Assembly (NCBI GenBank): GCA_036733305.1
Contig: DAINAT010000002.1
Coordinates: 56,287 to 120,286 of the forward strand
Length of the DNA stretch: 64,000 nucleotides
Direction of reading: 5' to 3'
DNA from: UBA7672 sp036733305
GTDB taxonomy: Bacteria > Pseudomonadota > Alphaproteobacteria > Caulobacterales > Hyphomonadaceae
Under the pieces are notes generated by a model. The model was given only the letters and a program-made list of their open reading frames with translations. It searched no databases and was not told where the DNA came from. This document shows, piece after piece, positions 60,896-64,000 of the stretch. Position 1 is the first letter of the stretch, and every line of letters begins with the position of its first letter. A program made the position numbers and the translations under genes.

Positions 60896-60971
60896 TGGTG
60901 GGCGGTGACGGGATCGAACCGCCGACCCTCTCGGTGTAAACGAGATGCTCTGCCAGCTGAGCTAACCGCCC
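60896..60971 (-). tRNA. tRNA-Val (anticodon TAC)
   Basis: The minus strand folds as a 76-base tRNA: acceptor GGGCGGT / ACCGCCC, D arm GCTC...GAGC, anticodon arm TCTCG-TTTACAC-CGAGA with anticodon TAC (codon GTA, Val), T arm with GGTTCGATCC, and an encoded 3' ACCA. All stems are paired. Confidence 0.95.
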
Positions 60972-61136
60972 GAACTTCCAACCCTGGCGCGCTGCAAGGG
61001 TGGGAACTGCGTCCCCTGCCTTTACAGACGCTGGCCTGTTAGCCCGTCCCAGTCCAACTGGCAAGTTTGCGCAAAACCGTACGAATTGATGGCTTTCCGG
61101 ATGGCGAAACGATCTCCACCACCCGGTTTGCCGCGA

Positions 61137-63551
61137 TCAGAACCTCGTCCGCAGTGTCACGCCATAGGTGCGTGGGTCGCCGATATTGCCGGTGACGAGG
61201 CCGGTGTTGGCCACACCCAGCGTCTGGAAGTACTCCTCGTCGAGAGCGTTGCGCGCCCAGACCGAAGCGTCCCACCCGCGATCGGATGAGCGAAGGCCCG
61301 CGCGCAGGTTCAGCAAGGCGTAGCCCGGAACGCGGGAATAGCGGCTGTTGGTGGCCGTCGTGTAGAACGACGTACGCTTGGCGTAGTCGGCATGCAGGTA
61401 GAGCTCGTTGGTCGGCCCGAACGCTGCGACCGTAACGAAGTAGTCGCCGCCCAGCGAATAGGAGAAACGCGGAACACCTGCGAGCGATTTACCGGAGAGA
61501 TTCTGCGGGCCGGTGATGTTGAGATTTTCGGGCGCCTGAGGCGCGTTGATATAGTCAACATACTTGGCGTCGGTGTAGGCGGCAGACGCTGTGAGGCTCA
61601 GATTATCGAGCGGCGACCAGATGAAGTCGGCTTCAAGGCCGCGCGAACGCACCTTCGGGATGTTGGCGATGTACTGCCGCAGGTTCACCGTGTTCGGCAC
61701 CTGCTCCACGATCGTGGTCTGGTAGTCGGATATCACGGTCTGGAAGACAGCGAAGTTCGCAACCAGTGCGCCGTCCAGCCAGGTACTCTTCAGCCCGAGC
61801 TCAGCGTTCTCGACCGATTCCGGCTCGACATCAGGCGAGATGCCCGCCGGCAGATTGGTGAGGTTGAGGCCACCCGATTTGCCGCCAGTTGCAACCGAGC
61901 CATAGACCAGCACGTCTGGCGTAACCGCGTAGGACAAGCTGAGCAGACCCGCGAGATCGTCGTCCTGGCGTTCGCTCGTGACGGAGACCGCCGGGTTGAG
62001 CTGATTGCGGATGGCGAGCGCGGCCGCAGCCTGGGCTGCGGTCAGTCCAGCAAAGCTGGGGCCGGCAACATGCCGCTGCAGGAAGTAACCTTCCTTGTCT
62101 TCATGCGTGAAGCGCAGACCGGCGGTCAGCTTGAGTTGCTCGCTGATGTTCCAGTTGGCCTGTCCGAATGCAGCGTAGCTCTGCGTGCGCGGGGCCGAAC
62201 GGGATTCGGCGCGGAAGCCGTTGGTGGCCGCATTGGTAACGGCCGCTGGCTGTGCGGGGTATGTCCAGTTGGCGAAGTTGGGACCGTATGCGGCCGCGCC
62301 TGCGCCGCTGACGAGCTGCCAGTAGTAGTATGCCCCGACGACGTAATCGATCGCGCCGCCTTGCTCGGACGCGTAGCGCACCTCCTGGCTGAACTGGCGC
62401 TGGCGGTTTTCCTGCTGGAAGACGGTGATAATGGGAAGGCCGATGCCATCGGCGTCGTTCGACGGGTTCCAGTCCCACCAGCGATAGGCGCTGATCGACG
62501 TCACCTTGCCGGCGCCCAGATCCCAGTTCACTTCGGCGGATGCGCCATAGGCTTTCATGTCTGCCTGATAATGCGCGTCAGCATCGGTCTGCCTGTCGAA
62601 TGGCGCATAGGGGAGTCGCGTGTAGCCCGAGCGTGCGATGCGATCCTGATAGTTGTTCGCGATGACTGCGCCGTTGTCATAGGTTCCGAAGAACGACACG
62701 GCCTGGTTCACGCAGCAGCGTGAATTTTGCTCCGAATAATCTCCGATAAGCCGGATTTCGAGATTGTCGGCGGGCTGGAGCAGGAGTTGCCCGCGAATAG
62801 CGGCGTTCTCGTAGGACTGCGCAGTCTCGCCCGTGCGGACATTATCCACGAAGCCGTCGCGATCCGTGTATGAGCCCGTGAGACGGTAAGCGATGTTGTC
62901 CGAGAGCGGTCCAGTCGCTGACAGCTTCACCTGCTTGTAGTCGTAATTGCCGACAGACGCCTCGGCCGAGTACTCCGGCCGGAAGGATGGCTTGCGCGTG
63001 GTGACGTTGATCGCGCCCGCAGTCGTGTTCTTCCCGAACAGGGTGCCCTGCGGCCCGCGCAGAACCTCGACCTGCTGCAGATCGACAAGATCGAACTGCG
63101 TCTGTCCCGGCCGCCCATAATAGACGTTGTCGACATAGAACCCGACGCCGTTCTCGAAGCCGTCATTGGTCAGCGACACGTTGGAGCCTAGGCCGCGGAT
63201 AAGGATGTTTGTGTTGCGCGGATTGAAGCTGAATACCTGCAGGCTCGGCGCGAGTTGTTGGATTTGCGCGAGCGTATAGCTGCCTGTCTGCTCGAGCGTA
63301 TCCGCACTGATCACGCTCAACGCGATCGGCACATCCTGCGCGTCCTCGTCCCTGCGGCGGGCAGAGATGACGACAACGTCCTCGCTGGCGCGCGACTGAT
63401 CGGGCTCGGCAGCTTCAGTTTCGACAACGGCAGGCCCAGCGCCAACACTAGCCTGCCCCCAAGCCACACCAGTTGTCAGGCACGACCCCGCCAGCAAGGC
63501 AGTGGCAAGGCGCTGTGGCAGGCGGAAGTTGCGATCGTTCGGAGAGGACAT
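61137..63551 (-). CDS. TonB-dependent receptor
   Basis: The 804-residue product starts at ATG 63551 with GAAGG upstream and a signal peptide ending near GVAWGQ. A TonB-box-like EDVVVISARRRDED precedes a plug with DVPIALSVISADTLEQTGSYTLAQIQQLAPSLQVF, ILIRGLGSNVSLTNDGFENGVGFYVDNVYYGRPG and VEVLRGPQGTLFGKNTTAGAINVTTRKP; the barrel ends YGVTLRTRF. This is the large receptor group of Sphingomonads and Caulobacters without a metal-siderophore signature. A Cys-Cys pair (NSRCCVNQ) sits in a loop. Ligand unknown; no enzyme gene is adjacent. Confidence 0.92.
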   Translation of the reverse strand: MSSPNDRNFRLPQRLATALLAGSCLTTGVAWGQASVGAGPAVVETEAAEPDQSRASEDVVVISARRRDEDAQDVPIALSVISADTLEQTGSYTLAQIQQLAPSLQVFSFNPRNTNILIRGLGSNVSLTNDGFENGVGFYVDNVYYGRPGQTQFDLVDLQQVEVLRGPQGTLFGKNTTAGAINVTTRKPSFRPEYSAEASVGNYDYKQVKLSATGPLSDNIAYRLTGSYTDRDGFVDNVRTGETAQSYENAAIRGQLLLQPADNLEIRLIGDYSEQNSRCCVNQAVSFFGTYDNGAVIANNYQDRIARSGYTRLPYAPFDRQTDADAHYQADMKAYGASAEVNWDLGAGKVTSISAYRWWDWNPSNDADGIGLPIITVFQQENRQRQFSQEVRYASEQGGAIDYVVGAYYYWQLVSGAGAAAYGPNFANWTYPAQPAAVTNAATNGFRAESRSAPRTQSYAAFGQANWNISEQLKLTAGLRFTHEDKEGYFLQRHVAGPSFAGLTAAQAAAALAIRNQLNPAVSVTSERQDDDLAGLLSLSYAVTPDVLVYGSVATGGKSGGLNLTNLPAGISPDVEPESVENAELGLKSTWLDGALVANFAVFQTVISDYQTTIVEQVPNTVNLRQYIANIPKVRSRGLEADFIWSPLDNLSLTASAAYTDAKYVDYINAPQAPENLNITGPQNLSGKSLAGVPRFSYSLGGDYFVTVAAFGPTNELYLHADYAKRTSFYTTATNSRYSRVPGYALLNLRAGLRSSDRGWDASVWARNALDEEYFQTLGVANTGLVTGNIGDPRTYGVTLRTRF

Positions 63552-63946
63552 GCTTGAAACCTTCTGTGCCGCGTCCCGCGGCGTCAGGTTTCGATACCCA
63601 TCCGAACCATGCTCCCTAACGCACCAATGGCGCTGAGCTTATGAGCACTTTCTCTAAGCGCGACGCGCATGCGAACACGCCAAATGAGCCTACGTCGTCG
63701 TACGACGACAACTTATCGATCGAAATGAAGGGAATTAAGCGGCCTTGCGCGCACGGCGCGTTTCGTTTGGCGACGCGAAATTGGCGGCGGCTTTGGCCTG
63801 GCTGGCTGCGCACTTTGCCCGACTAATCTGACTGTTTAGCCAGACAGTACACGCACCGCCGCCATGTGCGTTCGGCAGGGAGCTATCGGATTCTCGGTAA
63901 AACCGCGCCGGTCGCGCGAAACACCTTTGGCATCCAAAGGCCCTGA
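63552..63946. promoter_or_regulatory. Gene-free stretch with a perfect 16-bp palindrome
   Basis: These 395 bases between the receptor gene and the tRNA hold GTCGTCGT-ACGACGAC at 63694-63709, a perfect palindrome 143 bases before the receptor ATG and a good candidate for a dimeric repressor. Short open frames on both strands (for example an Ala/Arg/Lys-rich one on the minus strand ending at 63735) are not supported by a start site. Confidence 0.4.
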
Positions 63947-64000
63947 TGGTCGGAGCGGCGGGATTCGAACCCACGACCCCTAGTCCCCCAGACTAGTGCG
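63947..64000 (-). tRNA. tRNA-Pro (anticodon GGG), partial, 5' end outside window
   Basis: The visible 54 bases on the minus strand are the anticodon arm CTAGT-CTGGGGG-ACTAG (anticodon GGG, codon CCC, Pro), variable loop, T arm GTGGG-TTCGAAT-CCCGC, acceptor 3' strand CGCTCCG and encoded ACCA. The acceptor 5' strand and D arm lie beyond the right edge. Confidence 0.93.

Noticed and set aside
63616..63974. Short ORFs between the last TBDT and tRNA-Pro
   Set aside because: No ribosome sites; one overlaps the tRNA. Low-complexity composition fits chance.

Overview
The window looks like a chromosomal segment of a free-living Gram-negative alphaproteobacterium, most likely of the Caulobacterales/Hyphomonadaceae kind. 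This rests on high GC, six TonB-dependent receptors (TBDTs), a full type II secretion operon, Tat-exported enzymes, a PQQ quinohemoprotein and many ATGA/TGATG-coupled genes. It is an inference from gene content; no rRNA is present. I see no insertion sequence, integrase, prophage, plasmid gene or CRISPR array. Two tRNAs sit at the right end: Val(TAC), and a partial Pro(GGG) cut by the window edge.

Layout. 1-8333 (-): type II secretion operon gspC-D-E-F-G-H-I-J-K, with gspK running off the left edge. 8560-14239 (-): a TBDT and, upstream of it in the same direction, a lipoprotein built from two near-identical halves. 14654-16059 (+): a short prepilin peptidase coupled to a DUF5343-like gene. 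16060-16449 (-): a TonB-C-like exported protein. 16720-20539 (+): a TBDT overlapping a phytase-like exported protein. 20720-24625 (+): a SLOG-like protein with two transmembrane hairpins, then an acyl-CoA dehydrogenase. 24690-33292: an unknown gene, then a siderophore block (Fes/IroE-like esterase, FecCD permease, ABC ATPase, YncE-like propeller lipoprotein, binding lipoprotein, siderophore TBDT) with two candidate Fur sites. 33488-37928: homocysteine synthase, a Tat-type DOPA-dioxygenase-like protein and acetoacetyl-CoA synthetase. 38561-46724 (+): a Tat-exported HisC-like aminotransferase with a TBDT, another TBDT, and an exported unknown family. 46955-50584: the EF-P beta-lysylation set (epmB, epmA, efp). 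50645-55789 (-): YceI-like lipoprotein, Kef antiporter, ModE-like regulator, and an aminotransferase/omega-amidase pair. 55930-58282 (+): a possible 27-codon leader ORF, an O-antigen-ligase-type protein and a family 2 glycosyltransferase. 58452-60794 (+): PQQ dehydrogenase with a C-terminal cytochrome c. 61137-63551 (-): TBDT.

How it fits together. The left third reads as an export and uptake unit: a secretion machine, its peptidase, a likely surface lipoprotein substrate and a receptor. Imperfect PhoB-box-like sequences lie before the lipoprotein gene, the gsp operon and the TBDT/phytase operon. This suggests a phosphate-starvation programme like that known for the Caulobacter T2SS lipoprotein ElpS, but the boxes are imperfect and untested. 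The middle holds a coherent iron block. The items I find least explained are the SLOG-like/4-TM protein, the duplicated lipoprotein with its TBDT, and the periplasmic aminotransferase with its TBDT.
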